From assembly GCA_039918235.1 (NCBI GenBank), contig JBDSHZ010000092.1, forward strand, positions 1 to 64,000: 64,000 nt of DNA, given 5' to 3'. The translations under genes were made by a program, and so were the position numbers. The notes beneath the pieces are model-generated. The model had not been told where the DNA came from, searched no databases, and saw only the letters and a program-made list of their open reading frames with translations. Positions 25,442 to 34,618 of the stretch are shown piece after piece. The stretch is from Pseudopedobacter sp039918235 (GTDB lineage Bacteria; Bacteroidota; Bacteroidia; Sphingobacteriales; Sphingobacteriaceae). Position 1 is the first letter of the stretch. The number at the start of each line of letters is the position of its first letter.

Positions 25442-26782
25442 ATGGACCCCCATCCCGAAATTAGTGGTTTTAGTATTTTCTTAACCTTATTCTTAGTGGT
25501 GCTGAACGGATTTTTCGTTGCAGCAGAATTTGCTATTGTTAAGGTAAGAGGCTCTCAGATAGAGATAAAAGCCAAAACAGGTAGTAAAGTTGCAAAGATT
25601 GCAAAGCACATGACTTCTCATTTAGACGGCTATCTGGCCGCTACTCAATTAGGAATCACTTTAGCTTCTCTTGGTTTAGGTTGGGTGGGTGAAGAAGTGA
25701 TGTCCAATCTGGTCATGAATATTTTTGGCTTTCTTTCTTTGCCTATTGCAGAAAACGTGGCGACTAATATTGGTCATGTGTTGGCCTTTACCATCATTAC
25801 CATTTTACATATTGTTTTTGGAGAATTAGCACCAAAGACTTTAGCCATACAAAGGCCGGTGGCTACAACCATGGCTATAGCTTTACCTTTGCAATTCTTT
25901 TATTTGATATTCAGACCTTTTATTTACGTTTTAAACGGATTTGCGAATATCATCTTGAAGTTGGTTGGTATCAATACCGCAAATGCACATGAGGCGATTC
26001 ATTCTTCTGAGGAATTACAATACCTATTAGATCAAGGAAAAGAATCGGGTGCGTTAGATAAAGCAGAACACGAACTCATTAAAAATGTATTCGATTTTAA
26101 TGAACGTGTGGTAAAAAATATCATGGTGCCCCGTACAAAAATTTCTGCAATTGAGCTGGCCGCAACTCAGGAAGAACTGTTGGATACCATCATTTCAGAA
26201 GGGTATTCAAGAATTCCTGTTTATGATGAAACCATAGATAAAATTGTGGGAATTGTACATGCTAAAGACATTCTTTCTTTAATTGTAAAGCATGGTCAGT
26301 TTAATTTAGTTGATATTTTAAGAAAGCCTCTTTTTGTCCCTGAATCAAAGAAAATTAATGATTTAATGGCCGAGCTGAAATTAAAGCGCATCCAGATTGC
26401 CATAGTATTGGATGAGTTTGGAGGAACAGCAGGGATGGTGACTTTAGAAGATATTGTAGAAGAGTTGGTGGGGGATATTCAGGATGAATACGATGAAGAA
26501 AAACCATTGGTAGAGAAAGTTTCAGACAATGAATTTATAGTTACCGCATCAGCTTCTGTTTATGATGCCAATGAATTTCTTCCTCATGATTTGCCCGAAG
26601 ATGAGGATTATGATACCGTAGTTGGTTTGCTGAGTGAAATCTTTGGAAAAATTCCTGAAGTTGGAGAAACGAAAGAATTCAATGGCTATATATTTACCAT
26701 CCTTAAAAAGATAGATCAAAACATCGAATCTGTAAAATTACAGATGATTATTGAGAAAGAAGACGCAGTAGACGAGCATTAA
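25442..26782 (+). CDS. Hemolysin/CNNM-CorC family membrane protein
   Basis: 446 residues: a DUF21/CNNM membrane domain (about 1-200, with FVAAEFAIVKVRGSQIE and LGITLASLGLGWVGE), a tandem CBS pair (about 215-345, MVPRTKISAIELAATQEELL and IAIVLDEFGGTAGMVTLEDI) and a C-terminal CorC_HlyC domain ending near residue 436. The family is linked to Mg2+/Co2+ efflux or homeostasis; the name hemolysin is historical. Ends directly before rsmE with no gap. Confidence 0.93.
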   Translation: MDPHPEISGFSIFLTLFLVVLNGFFVAAEFAIVKVRGSQIEIKAKTGSKVAKIAKHMTSHLDGYLAATQLGITLASLGLGWVGEEVMSNLVMNIFGFLSLPIAENVATNIGHVLAFTIITILHIVFGELAPKTLAIQRPVATTMAIALPLQFFYLIFRPFIYVLNGFANIILKLVGINTANAHEAIHSSEELQYLLDQGKESGALDKAEHELIKNVFDFNERVVKNIMVPRTKISAIELAATQEELLDTIISEGYSRIPVYDETIDKIVGIVHAKDILSLIVKHGQFNLVDILRKPLFVPESKKINDLMAELKLKRIQIAIVLDEFGGTAGMVTLEDIVEELVGDIQDEYDEEKPLVEKVSDNEFIVTASASVYDANEFLPHDLPEDEDYDTVVGLLSEIFGKIPEVGETKEFNGYIFTILKKIDQNIESVKLQMIIEKEDAVDEH

Positions 26783-27493
26783 ATGCACCTGTTTTATACC
26801 CCTGATATTGCCCACAATACCTATCAATTAGATGAGGAAGAAAGTAAGCATTGTATTAGGGTTTTAAGGCTCAAAACTGGCGATCAGGTTAATTTGATAG
26901 ACGGCAAAGGAGGACTTTACCTCGCAGAAATCATAGCTGAACATCCAAAAAAAACAATTTTAAAGGTTTTAGAAACCCAAAAAGAGTTTTCTAAGCGTAA
27001 CCATTACCTGCACATTGCGGTAGCGCCAACAAAAAATATCGATCGCTTTGAGTGGTTTTTAGAGAAAGCTACTGAGATTGGGATTGATGAAATTACACCT
27101 ATCATTTGTGAACGCTCGGAAAGAAAAGAAATTAAGATTGACCGTTCCAATAAAATCATCACTACGGCAATTAAACAATCTTTAAAGGCCTATCATCCAA
27201 AACTCAATCCATACATTTCCTTTAAAGCGTTTATTGCGCTGGCTTCCGCCGATAAAAAATACATTGCCCATTGTGAAGATGGAGAAAAAAGTGACATTTC
27301 TTCCAATTTCGTTCCGCATCAAAAATATTTACTGCTCATTGGACCCGAAGGTGACTTTTCTCCAACAGAAATAGAATATGCTTTGGAAAATGGATTTGTT
27401 CCCATAACTTTAGGCGAAAGCAGGTTAAGAACAGAAACTGCGGCACTACAGGCATGCTTCGAAATCAATTATTTAAACAGGGGAGAAAGTTGA
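26783..27493 (+). CDS. rsmE: 16S rRNA m3U1498 methyltransferase
   Basis: 236 residues of the SPOUT class. PUA-like N-terminus (EEESKHCIRVLRLKTGDQVN), the KATEIGIDEITPIICERSER segment, and the SAM knot LLIGPEGDFSPTEIEYALE with LGESRLRTETAALQA. Methylates U1498 of 16S rRNA in the 30S subunit. Starts immediately after the CNNM stop. Confidence 0.95.
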   Translation: MHLFYTPDIAHNTYQLDEEESKHCIRVLRLKTGDQVNLIDGKGGLYLAEIIAEHPKKTILKVLETQKEFSKRNHYLHIAVAPTKNIDRFEWFLEKATEIGIDEITPIICERSERKEIKIDRSNKIITTAIKQSLKAYHPKLNPYISFKAFIALASADKKYIAHCEDGEKSDISSNFVPHQKYLLLIGPEGDFSPTEIEYALENGFVPITLGESRLRTETAALQACFEINYLNRGES

Positions 27494-28230
27494 AAGTTGA
27501 AAGTTTACAGTTTAGAGTTGGAGGCAAGAAGTTAAAAGTTGAAAGTTTAAAGTTTAAAGTTGGCGCACTCAGTTTTGTTCTTTCCATCTTTATTCTTTGC
27601 TCTTTACTCTTTGTTCTAGCATTTCACAATGCATCTACCTACAAAATCGCCAAAATAAAATATAATGGTGGCGGAGACTGGTATGGCAATAGAACCGCTT
27701 TGCCCAATTTGGTCAACTTCTGCAATAAGAATCTGGGCACACAAATCGCTGCAGATGATGTAAATGTTGAGGTAGGCAGTGGAGATTTATTTAATTATCC
27801 ATTTGTTTATTTAACCGGGCATGGCAATGTTATTTTTACTGATCAGGAAGCTAAGAATCTCCGGAATTATTTAATAGGTGGTGGCTTTCTTCACATCGAC
27901 GATAATTATGGTTTAGATAAATTTATCAGACCACAGATGAAGAAAGTATTTCCTGAACTAGATTTTGTGGAATTACCTGCCAATCATCCCATTTATCATC
28001 AAAAGTTTGATTTCCCTGGTGGCCTGCCCAAAATTCATGAGCATGATGGAAAGAGACCGCAAGGCTTTGCTTTAATTTATAAAGGTAAAGTAGTTTGCTT
28101 TTATGATTTTGAATGTGATTTGGGAAATGGTTGGGAAGATTTTGGGACTTATCCTGAAGACACGCAGCAATCAAGGGAAAAAGCATTAAAGATGGGTGCA
28201 AACCTTATTCAGTTTGCCTTAACACAATAA
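27454..28230 (+). CDS. DUF4159 domain protein with membrane anchor; uncertain start
   Basis: The conserved part begins near residue 60 (YKIAKIKYNGGGDWYGNRTA) and runs to the end, matching DUF4159 (glutamine-amidotransferase-like fold; LTGHGNVIFTDQEAKNLRNY and GGGFLHIDDNYG). Residues 38-55 (LSFVLSIFILCSLLFVLA) form one membrane helix or signal anchor. The N-terminal residues 10-36 are translated from a tandem spacer repeat (KLKVESLQFRV, KLKVESLKFKV). The ATG at 27454 lies inside rsmE; TTG 27490 is an alternative start, so the first residues are uncertain. Function unknown; the domain occurs in Bacteroidota membrane-associated proteins. Confidence 0.85.
   Translation: MLRNQLFKQGRKLKVESLQFRVGGKKLKVESLKFKVGALSFVLSIFILCSLLFVLAFHNASTYKIAKIKYNGGGDWYGNRTALPNLVNFCNKNLGTQIAADDVNVEVGSGDLFNYPFVYLTGHGNVIFTDQEAKNLRNYLIGGGFLHIDDNYGLDKFIRPQMKKVFPELDFVELPANHPIYHQKFDFPGGLPKIHEHDGKRPQGFALIYKGKVVCFYDFECDLGNGWEDFGTYPEDTQQSREKALKMGANLIQFALTQ
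27487..27561. repeat. Tandem AAAGTTGAAAGTTTA spacer repeat read through by a gene
   Basis: Imperfect tandem units of GTTGAAAGTTTA/AAGTTTAAAGTTG fill the junction between rsmE and the DUF4159 gene and are open in the DUF4159 frame. Confidence 0.6.
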
Positions 28231-28233
28231 GCT

Positions 28234-28734
28234 ATGTATAAGATTAAAGTAAATGGAAAGCATGAATTTGATACAGAATTCAAAGAAGGAACGGTTAAAC
28301 TTAACGGCGTTATAGAAGAGATTGACAAAGTAGATTTAGGCAACAACCATTTTCACATTCTACATCAGCATAAATCTTACAATGCAGAATTAATAGCGTT
28401 TGATAAAGCTGCAAAGAAAATAAAGATCAAAATAAATGCTAATATATACGAGCTTGACATTAAAGATCAATATGATTTATTGCTTAAAAATCTAGGTCTG
28501 GAAAATTTGAATGCTAGTAAATTGAAAGAAATAAAAGCGCCTATGCCTGGTTTGGTTTTAAAAATATTAGTAAAGGAGGGAGATGAGGTTAAAAAAGGAG
28601 ACAGCCTGTTAGTATTAGAAGCTATGAAAATGGAAAATATGATTAAGGCGCCAGCTGATATCCATATTAAGAAAATCAATATCAAACCAGGTGATAAAGT
28701 GGAAAAAAATCAATCTTTGATCAATTTAAATTAG
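28234..28734 (+). CDS. Biotin carboxyl carrier protein-like, stand-alone
   Basis: 166 residues. The C-terminal 80 residues are a biotinyl domain: IKAPMPGLVLKILVKEGDEV, KKGDSLLVLEAMKMENMIKA with the biotinylated Lys132 inside AMKM. The N-terminal half resembles the linker part of acyl-CoA carboxylase carriers. It follows DUF4159 by 3 bp. No biotin carboxylase or carboxyltransferase gene is in the window, so the partner enzyme (acetyl-, propionyl- or other acyl-CoA carboxylase) is unknown. Confidence 0.9.
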   Translation: MYKIKVNGKHEFDTEFKEGTVKLNGVIEEIDKVDLGNNHFHILHQHKSYNAELIAFDKAAKKIKIKINANIYELDIKDQYDLLLKNLGLENLNASKLKEIKAPMPGLVLKILVKEGDEVKKGDSLLVLEAMKMENMIKAPADIHIKKINIKPGDKVEKNQSLINLN

Positions 28735-28739
28735 ATACT

Positions 28740-29372
28740 TCAATTAAATTTTTGAAGTATGGCGTTTATGCTCACTACTCTATACTGCAAAGCTTTAATC
28801 AGACTGATAAATTTTTTTATGTCATATTGATTTCGGTCTAGGAATCGGAAATTAGTATTAACGGTATAATAAATATTTGTTTTCATTTTATGCGGAATCT
28901 GGTAGCTCTCCAGAGTAATGGCGCAGCAACTGTAGTATAAACTCTTAATAATTTTTTTCAAGAATTGGCAATAGGCTAATGCGGTTTCGTCATAATTTTG
29001 GCTATCTAGTTTTCCATGTTCTTCTTTTGGGCCAAATCTCAAATGTTCTCTGTTGGCGATATCATCACATAGTAATTCGTGACAGAAGGTTCCATTTTCA
29101 GCATAAAAATCTTCTAGAAATGCTTTTAGCAAATCGCAGGTTTCTAAACCATGACGTACTATGATGTCATTCACGCTTCGGCAAAAATCTAGACCTATCG
29201 CTATCCTAAATCTTGATTCACCAAATTCCTTCTCATACTCTTTTAACTCTTTTTTAAAACTTAGGCTATGTATGTAATCGTGGATGTGCGAGTTGCTGTC
29301 GATCAGTATCACGCCGACACCCCACAATGTGTTTCTTAAATTGAATTCGTCTGTAGGTTTAGGGTTTTTCAT
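28740..29372 (-). CDS. Unrecognised protein
   Basis: 210 residues, convergent with the biotin carrier gene (stops 5 bp apart). It is soluble, mostly helical, rich in charged residues with a cluster of Cys (YSCCAITLE) and sections such as KAFLEDFYAENGTFCHELLC. It contains no signal peptide or membrane helix, and I do not recognise a domain. A 9-bp inverted repeat lies about 55 bp upstream of its start. The base composition matches its neighbours. Confidence 0.7.
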   Translation of the reverse strand: MKNPKPTDEFNLRNTLWGVGVILIDSNSHIHDYIHSLSFKKELKEYEKEFGESRFRIAIGLDFCRSVNDIIVRHGLETCDLLKAFLEDFYAENGTFCHELLCDDIANREHLRFGPKEEHGKLDSQNYDETALAYCQFLKKIIKSLYYSCCAITLESYQIPHKMKTNIYYTVNTNFRFLDRNQYDIKKFISLIKALQYRVVSINAILQKFN

Positions 29373-29425
29373 AATGGTTTACATTAATCTACTTTCTAAT
29401 ATAAGAATTGTGATTAATATTATAA

Positions 29426-29453
29426 GTATTCTTACTCCTGCTCTTAAGAATAC
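29426..29453. promoter_or_regulatory. Inverted repeat upstream of the unknown gene
   Basis: GTATTCTTA (29426-29434) and TAAGAATAC (29445-29453) are perfect inverted repeats with a 10-bp gap, in the divergent region between the unrecognised minus-strand gene and dnaG. The size fits a dimeric regulator site; no nearby regulator is evident. Confidence 0.45.
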
Positions 29454-29546
29454 GTTTGGTGTATTATTATAGTTTCAAATAATTAATTTAAGCTTTCAGC
29501 TTTTCTTTGCCCTCCGTTTTATTTTCTGCAAATTTGTTCTTCCGAT

Positions 29547-31469
29547 ATGATTAAAAAAGAAACGATAGATAAGATTTTAGAAACTGCCTTGGTAGAGGAG
29601 GTAGTTGGTGATTTTGTGCATTTAAAAAAGCGTGGTACCAGCATGATTGGTCTCTGCCCTTTTCACAATGAGAAATCGCCGTCTTTTCATGTTTCGCCAA
29701 GTAAAGGGATTTTCAAATGCTTTGGTTGCGGTAAAGGTGGCGATTCCGTCAACTTCATCATGGAGCATGAAAAATATTCGTATCCTGAAGCACTTAAATA
29801 TATTGCCAATAAATACAATATTGAAGTTGAAGAAACTGAAGTAAGTCCAGAATTTAAACAAGAGCAGGATAGAAGAGAAAGCCTGTATATTGTTTCTAAC
29901 TATGCCGCTAAGTTTTTCGAGAAAAGCATGTGGGAAAGTGAGGAAGGAAAAACAATTGGCTTAAGTTATTTTAAAGAACGAGGTTTCAGGGAAGATATCA
30001 TCAAGAAATTTGAGTTGGGCTATTCCCCTGATGAATGGTCGGCTTTGCAGGAAGCAGCGGTAGCTGATGGATACCAACAGAATTTTTTAGAAGAAGTAGG
30101 CTTACTGATCAAAAACGATCAAGGAAGAATATACGATAGGTTCCGTGGAAGAGTGATGTTTCCTATCCATAATTTTACCGGTAGGGTAATTGGCTTTGGC
30201 GGAAGAACTTTAAAAACTGATAAAGCCGTTCCCAAATACGTCAATTCTCCTGAAAGTGACATTTATCATAAGTCAAATGTACTTTATGGACTTTTTCAGG
30301 CCAAAAAAGCAATTAGAGATTTAGACAATTGCTATTTGGTAGAAGGTTATGCTGATGTATTATCTGTACAGCAAGCCGGGGTGGAAAATGTAGTTGCTTC
30401 GTCAGGAACTTCATTGACCACTGAACAGATCAGGCTGATTGGTAGGTTCACCAAAAGTGTCACCATTTTATATGATGGAGATGCAGCTGGAATTAAAGCT
30501 TCTCTCCGTGGTTTAGACATGATTTTGGAAGAAGGATTGGATGTGAAAGTGGTCTTATTTCCAGATGGTCATGATCCAGATTCTTACATTCAACAATTAG
30601 GTGCTTCAGCTTTTAAAACGCATGTAGAGAAAAATAAAAAGGATTTCATTTTTTATAAAACAGAGATTCTTTTAAAAGATGCCGGCAACGATCCGATAAA
30701 GAAAGCCGGGGTGATTAGAGAAGTGGTAGAAAGCATTGCCAAGATACCAGATGCCATTAAGGCTTCCGTTTTTCTAAGGGAATGTAGCAACCTGCTCCAG
30801 ATGGAAGAGCGGATTCTGATTTCTGAGCTCAATAAAATGAGATTGTCTAAAGCTAAAAAAGACAACCAGCAGAATTACCGTCCATCAAACGAAGAAGAAC
30901 CGCCAATTCCTGAAGAATATTTGCAGGTAAAATCAGTACAGACTGATGAATTTCAGGAAAAGGATATGATCAGGGTTTTGTTAACCTATGGTGATCAAAT
31001 GGTGCATTGGGAAGAAATGACGGATACTTATATTGGACCTTACATCATTACCAATTTAAGTGATGTCTCTTTTTCAAACCCGCTATATGCAAAGGTGATA
31101 CAATATTACCATGAGGAATTGGATAAAGGATACCTGCCAAAAGAAAAAGATTTTATCCAGCATCCTGATGCGGAGATAGCAAGTATGGCTGTCAATATGA
31201 TTTCTTCTCCTTATCAGCTGAGTGAAAACTGGTATAATATGCACAACATTACTGTACCAAACGAAAGTGATAAATTAAAAGGAACGGTGATGGGAGCTAT
31301 TTTTCATTTGAAGAAAAAGAAGATTTCAACCATGATTACGGTAAAGCAGAAAGCTATTCAGGAAGAAAAAGATGAAGCTAACGTTACCATTTTAATGAAA
31401 GAATACCTTGATTTAAAAGAGGTGGAAAGATACATTTCTAATTATTTAGGTTCTGTGATTACCAAGTAA
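29547..31469 (+). CDS. dnaG: DNA primase
   Basis: 640 residues, makes RNA primers at replication forks. CHC2 zinc finger at about 38-62 (CPFHNEKSPSFH, FKCFGCGKGGDS), Toprim domain with YLVEGYADVLSVQQAG and ILYDGDAAGIKAS, and a C-terminal helicase-binding region of about 150 residues. Start ATG is the only one giving the usual N-terminus MIKKETIDKILE. The last base is shared with yraN. Confidence 0.97.
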   Translation: MIKKETIDKILETALVEEVVGDFVHLKKRGTSMIGLCPFHNEKSPSFHVSPSKGIFKCFGCGKGGDSVNFIMEHEKYSYPEALKYIANKYNIEVEETEVSPEFKQEQDRRESLYIVSNYAAKFFEKSMWESEEGKTIGLSYFKERGFREDIIKKFELGYSPDEWSALQEAAVADGYQQNFLEEVGLLIKNDQGRIYDRFRGRVMFPIHNFTGRVIGFGGRTLKTDKAVPKYVNSPESDIYHKSNVLYGLFQAKKAIRDLDNCYLVEGYADVLSVQQAGVENVVASSGTSLTTEQIRLIGRFTKSVTILYDGDAAGIKASLRGLDMILEEGLDVKVVLFPDGHDPDSYIQQLGASAFKTHVEKNKKDFIFYKTEILLKDAGNDPIKKAGVIREVVESIAKIPDAIKASVFLRECSNLLQMEERILISELNKMRLSKAKKDNQQNYRPSNEEEPPIPEEYLQVKSVQTDEFQEKDMIRVLLTYGDQMVHWEEMTDTYIGPYIITNLSDVSFSNPLYAKVIQYYHEELDKGYLPKEKDFIQHPDAEIASMAVNMISSPYQLSENWYNMHNITVPNESDKLKGTVMGAIFHLKKKKISTMITVKQKAIQEEKDEANVTILMKEYLDLKEVERYISNYLGSVITK

Positions 31470-31834
31470 TGGCTATTCATAATGATGACGGCAAAAAAGG
31501 GGAAGCCATAGCCAAAGCTTTTTTGGAAGAGAAAGGTTACGAAATCTTAGATGAAAACTGGACTTTTGGAAAGGCAGAAGTAGATCTCATTGCCTTTAAA
31601 AATAAAACCATCATATTTATAGAAGTTAAGGCGAGGTCTGGTAATTACTTTGGAGAACCTGAAGAATTTGTAGACCAAAAAAAACAGCAATTGTTAACAG
31701 ATGCTGCCGAAGAATACGTTTATGTAATGGATTTTAAAGGAGAAATCCGTTTCGATATCATCGCGATACTTTTTAAAAAAGGATTTGAGTCGTATGAGCT
31801 CAAACACATTGAAGACGCATTTTGGAATTATTAA
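31469..31834 (+). CDS. yraN: YraN/UPF0102 endonuclease-like protein
   Basis: 121 residues with an RNase H/restriction-endonuclease-like core: GKKGEAIAKAFLEEKGYEIL, then EVDLIAFKNKTIIFIEVKAR with the E-D...ExK metal site. Overlaps the dnaG stop by 1 bp. The family is widespread and linked to DNA processing, but its exact role is not settled. Confidence 0.9.
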   Translation: MAIHNDDGKKGEAIAKAFLEEKGYEILDENWTFGKAEVDLIAFKNKTIIFIEVKARSGNYFGEPEEFVDQKKQQLLTDAAEEYVYVMDFKGEIRFDIIAILFKKGFESYELKHIEDAFWNY

Positions 31835-31937
31835 AGCAACTTATATTTAGCGAGTTAATAATTGTTAAAACGCCTTTAAAATGCTAATTATTTAAAGCTT
31901 TATTTTACTTTAGCTTATATCAGTCACTTTCATCAAA

Positions 31938-32993
31938 ATGAAATTTTTAAAATTAAAATCAGCAGTTGTTATAGGAGTTATCTTTTTATTGTTTTCTTGT
32001 AATGGAGACAAAAAAAGTGCAAATACCTCATCTTCTTTTCTCTCCCCAGAAAGTGGAGAAGTGTTGAAATCTGGGAATGATGTTCAGCTTCATATTTCTT
32101 ATGCTGATGGTTTGGTAGATTCTGTTCAGTATTTTATAGATACCATTAAATTAAAAACGGCGACTGATACCTCCTCTATAAGTTTCTCCACTAAAGGTTA
32201 TCCGCTTGGAAGCAGATTAATTACCGCTAAAATTTTTAGAAAAGGAGTAGAGGAAGATGCTACCACAAATATTATTTTAATCAGCGCTAAAACACCGCCA
32301 ATTTATGGTTATAAAATCATCAAATCTTATCCACATTCCACTGACGTTTACACCGAAGGTTTAGAGTATCACGATGGCTTTTTATATGAAAGTGCCGGTG
32401 ACTATGGTCATTCAGCTTTATTAAAGGAAACTTTAGATGGTAAGCTTGTTCAAAAACAAGCATTAGATTCTAAATATTTTGGAGAAGGAATCACTGTTGT
32501 TGGAGATAAAATTATTCAGCTCACTTATCAAGAAAAAGTAGGTTTAGAGTATGATAAAGCTACTTTTAAATTATTGAGAACTTTTCCTTATAACCACGCC
32601 AATGAAGGCTGGGGATTGTATTTTGATGGAAATGTGATTTACAATACGGACGGAACTAACCGTATTTTTATGTTAGATAAAAACACTTATCAATCTAAAG
32701 GTTATATAGAAGTTTATGACAACAAAGGCCCAGTTGATTCATTAAATGAACTAGAGCTAATTGATGGAAAGCTTTATGCTAATATTTATCAATCAGAATT
32801 GATAGCCATTATTGATCCCAAAACAGGAGAGGTAGAAGCTTATATTAATATGATGGGCTTACCACATGCTCCGGTTGGCGATAGCTCAAATGATGTTTTT
32901 AATGGGATTGCTTATGATTCGGTAGGGAAAAGAATTTTTGTTACCGGTAAAAAATGGGATAAACTTTTTCAGATTGAAGTGGTAAAGAAATAA
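31938..32993 (+). CDS. Glutamine cyclotransferase family lipoprotein
   Basis: 351 residues. A lipoprotein signal (VIFLLFSC, lipidated Cys21) precedes an Ig-like segment (about 35-115) and a beta-propeller glutamine cyclotransferase domain (PF05096): HSTDVYTEGLEYHDGFLYES, GHSALLKETLDGKLVQKQAL, YFGEGITVVGDKIIQLTYQE, NEGWGLYFDG. Enzymes of this type convert N-terminal Gln to pyroglutamate, here probably at the cell envelope. A convergent terminator at 33060-33097 follows. Confidence 0.9.
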   Translation: MKFLKLKSAVVIGVIFLLFSCNGDKKSANTSSSFLSPESGEVLKSGNDVQLHISYADGLVDSVQYFIDTIKLKTATDTSSISFSTKGYPLGSRLITAKIFRKGVEEDATTNIILISAKTPPIYGYKIIKSYPHSTDVYTEGLEYHDGFLYESAGDYGHSALLKETLDGKLVQKQALDSKYFGEGITVVGDKIIQLTYQEKVGLEYDKATFKLLRTFPYNHANEGWGLYFDGNVIYNTDGTNRIFMLDKNTYQSKGYIEVYDNKGPVDSLNELELIDGKLYANIYQSELIAIIDPKTGEVEAYINMMGLPHAPVGDSSNDVFNGIAYDSVGKRIFVTGKKWDKLFQIEVVKK

Positions 32994-33059
32994 ATTAAAA
33001 TAAATGCTGTAAGCTAAATGCACAAAGCTTAAAGCTAAAAACCTAAAGAGTGATAAAAG

Positions 33060-33097
33060 AACAAGAAACACCCAGCAATTGCTGAATGTTTCTTGTT
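33060..33097. terminator. Bidirectional hairpin terminator
   Basis: AACAAGAAACA and TGTTTCTTGTT pair over 11 bp around an inner palindrome CAGCAATTGCTG. T- and A-rich flanks suit termination of both the upstream plus-strand gene and the araBDA transcript from the minus strand. Confidence 0.75.
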
Positions 33098-33103
33098 TTA
33101 TGA

Positions 33104-34594
33104 TTAACGATAATAAACTTCGCTCCATCTCAACTCTTTTTCAAAAGTATCAAGCTCCGTCTTAGCGTCAATGCTTACCAATTCTATATCGGCAATCTTA
33201 GCGAAATCCCTAAAATATTCCTGGTTCAAATTCTGACTGAAAACGGTATGGTGTGCGCCACCGCCGTAAATCCAAGCGGCACAGGCAGTTTTCATATCCG
33301 GTAAAGGCTTCCATAATACTCTTGCAACTGGTAAGTGTGGTAAATCTTCAGTGGGTTCCATTGCTTTTACCTCGTTCAATAAAAGCCTGAAACGGTTTCC
33401 CATATCAATTAAAGAAACATTTAAGGCATCACCTGCAGCAACATTAAAAACTAATCTTACCGGATCTGCTTTTCCGCCAATACCTAAAGGATGCACTTCA
33501 CATTTTGCTTTTCCATCAGCTAAAGAAGCGTCAATTTCTAGCATGTGTGATCCTAAAACCATTGGATTTTTAGGGTCGAAATGATAAGTGTAATCTTCCA
33601 TAAAAGCATTTCCACCTTTTAAGCCACTGCCCATTACTTTGCAGGCCCTCAATAACGCTGCTGTTTTCCAGTCACCTTCTCCGGCAAAACCGTAGCCCTG
33701 TTCCATTAAACGTTGCGCCGCAATTCCAGGCAGTTGCACCATTCCATGTAAATCTTCAAAAGTATCAGTAAAGCCTTTATAATCGCCGTTTTCTAAAAAG
33801 GTTTTAATCCCTAGTTCTATTCTGGCTGCTTCCACCAAAGAATTTCTGTCAGCTCCGCCGTCTTTTAAAGAATCAGCTAAATGATAACTGGTTTCATATT
33901 CTTTAAGAAGGTCGTTAATTTGGCTTTCGCTGATGCTGTTGATCACCGCTACCAAATCTCCAATACCATGAGTGTTTACAGAAAAGCCGAATTTCAGTTC
34001 TGCCTCTACTTTATCACCATCAGTTACGGCAACATAGCGCATATTGTCGCCAAAACGGACAAACTTAGCGCCTTGCCAATCATGCCATCCTGCTGCAGCT
34101 CTTGTCCAAGTGCTGATCTGTTGTAAAACTTCTTCATCCTGCCAAAAACCTACCACTACCTTTCTGTTCATCCTCATTCTGGAAACCATGAAACCAAATT
34201 CCCTATCGCCATGCGCACTTTGGTTCAGGTTCATAAAGTCCATATCGATACTATCCCAAGGAATATCACGATTGAACTGGGTGTGCAGGTGAAGCATTGG
34301 TTTCTGCAGCTGGCTCAACCCTCTAATCCACATTTTAGCTGGTGAAAAAGTATGCATCCAAGTGACAATTCCAATACAGTTTACCGCAACATTGGCTTGT
34401 ATAATTACTTCATAAATCTCTTCTGGTGTTTTAACAATAGGCTTGTAAATCACTTTCACCGGAATAGCACTTGATTGATTAAGGAAAGAAGCGATTTCCT
34501 GAGAATGCTCAGCAACTTTTTTCAAGGTTTCCTCCCCGTACAAGTGTTGAGATCCTGTGATAAACCAAACTTCTAATTCTTTTAAATTTTTCAT
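33104..34594 (-). CDS. araA: L-arabinose isomerase
   Basis: 496 residues, interconverts L-arabinose and L-ribulose in the cytoplasm with Mn2+. Recognisable stretches: VWFITGSQHLYGEETLKKVA, WMHTFSPAKMWIRGL, LHTQFNRDIPWDSIDMDFMN, LMEQGYGFAGEGDWKTAALL with the catalytic Glu, and GGGAHHTVFS. Full family length. It is the last gene of the minus-strand araBDA group, 24 bp after araD. Confidence 0.97.
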   Translation of the reverse strand: MKNLKELEVWFITGSQHLYGEETLKKVAEHSQEIASFLNQSSAIPVKVIYKPIVKTPEEIYEVIIQANVAVNCIGIVTWMHTFSPAKMWIRGLSQLQKPMLHLHTQFNRDIPWDSIDMDFMNLNQSAHGDREFGFMVSRMRMNRKVVVGFWQDEEVLQQISTWTRAAAGWHDWQGAKFVRFGDNMRYVAVTDGDKVEAELKFGFSVNTHGIGDLVAVINSISESQINDLLKEYETSYHLADSLKDGGADRNSLVEAARIELGIKTFLENGDYKGFTDTFEDLHGMVQLPGIAAQRLMEQGYGFAGEGDWKTAALLRACKVMGSGLKGGNAFMEDYTYHFDPKNPMVLGSHMLEIDASLADGKAKCEVHPLGIGGKADPVRLVFNVAAGDALNVSLIDMGNRFRLLLNEVKAMEPTEDLPHLPVARVLWKPLPDMKTACAAWIYGGGAHHTVFSQNLNQEYFRDFAKIADIELVSIDAKTELDTFEKELRWSEVYYR

Positions 34595-34618
34595 TTTTTC
34601 ATTTAATGATTTAATAAA

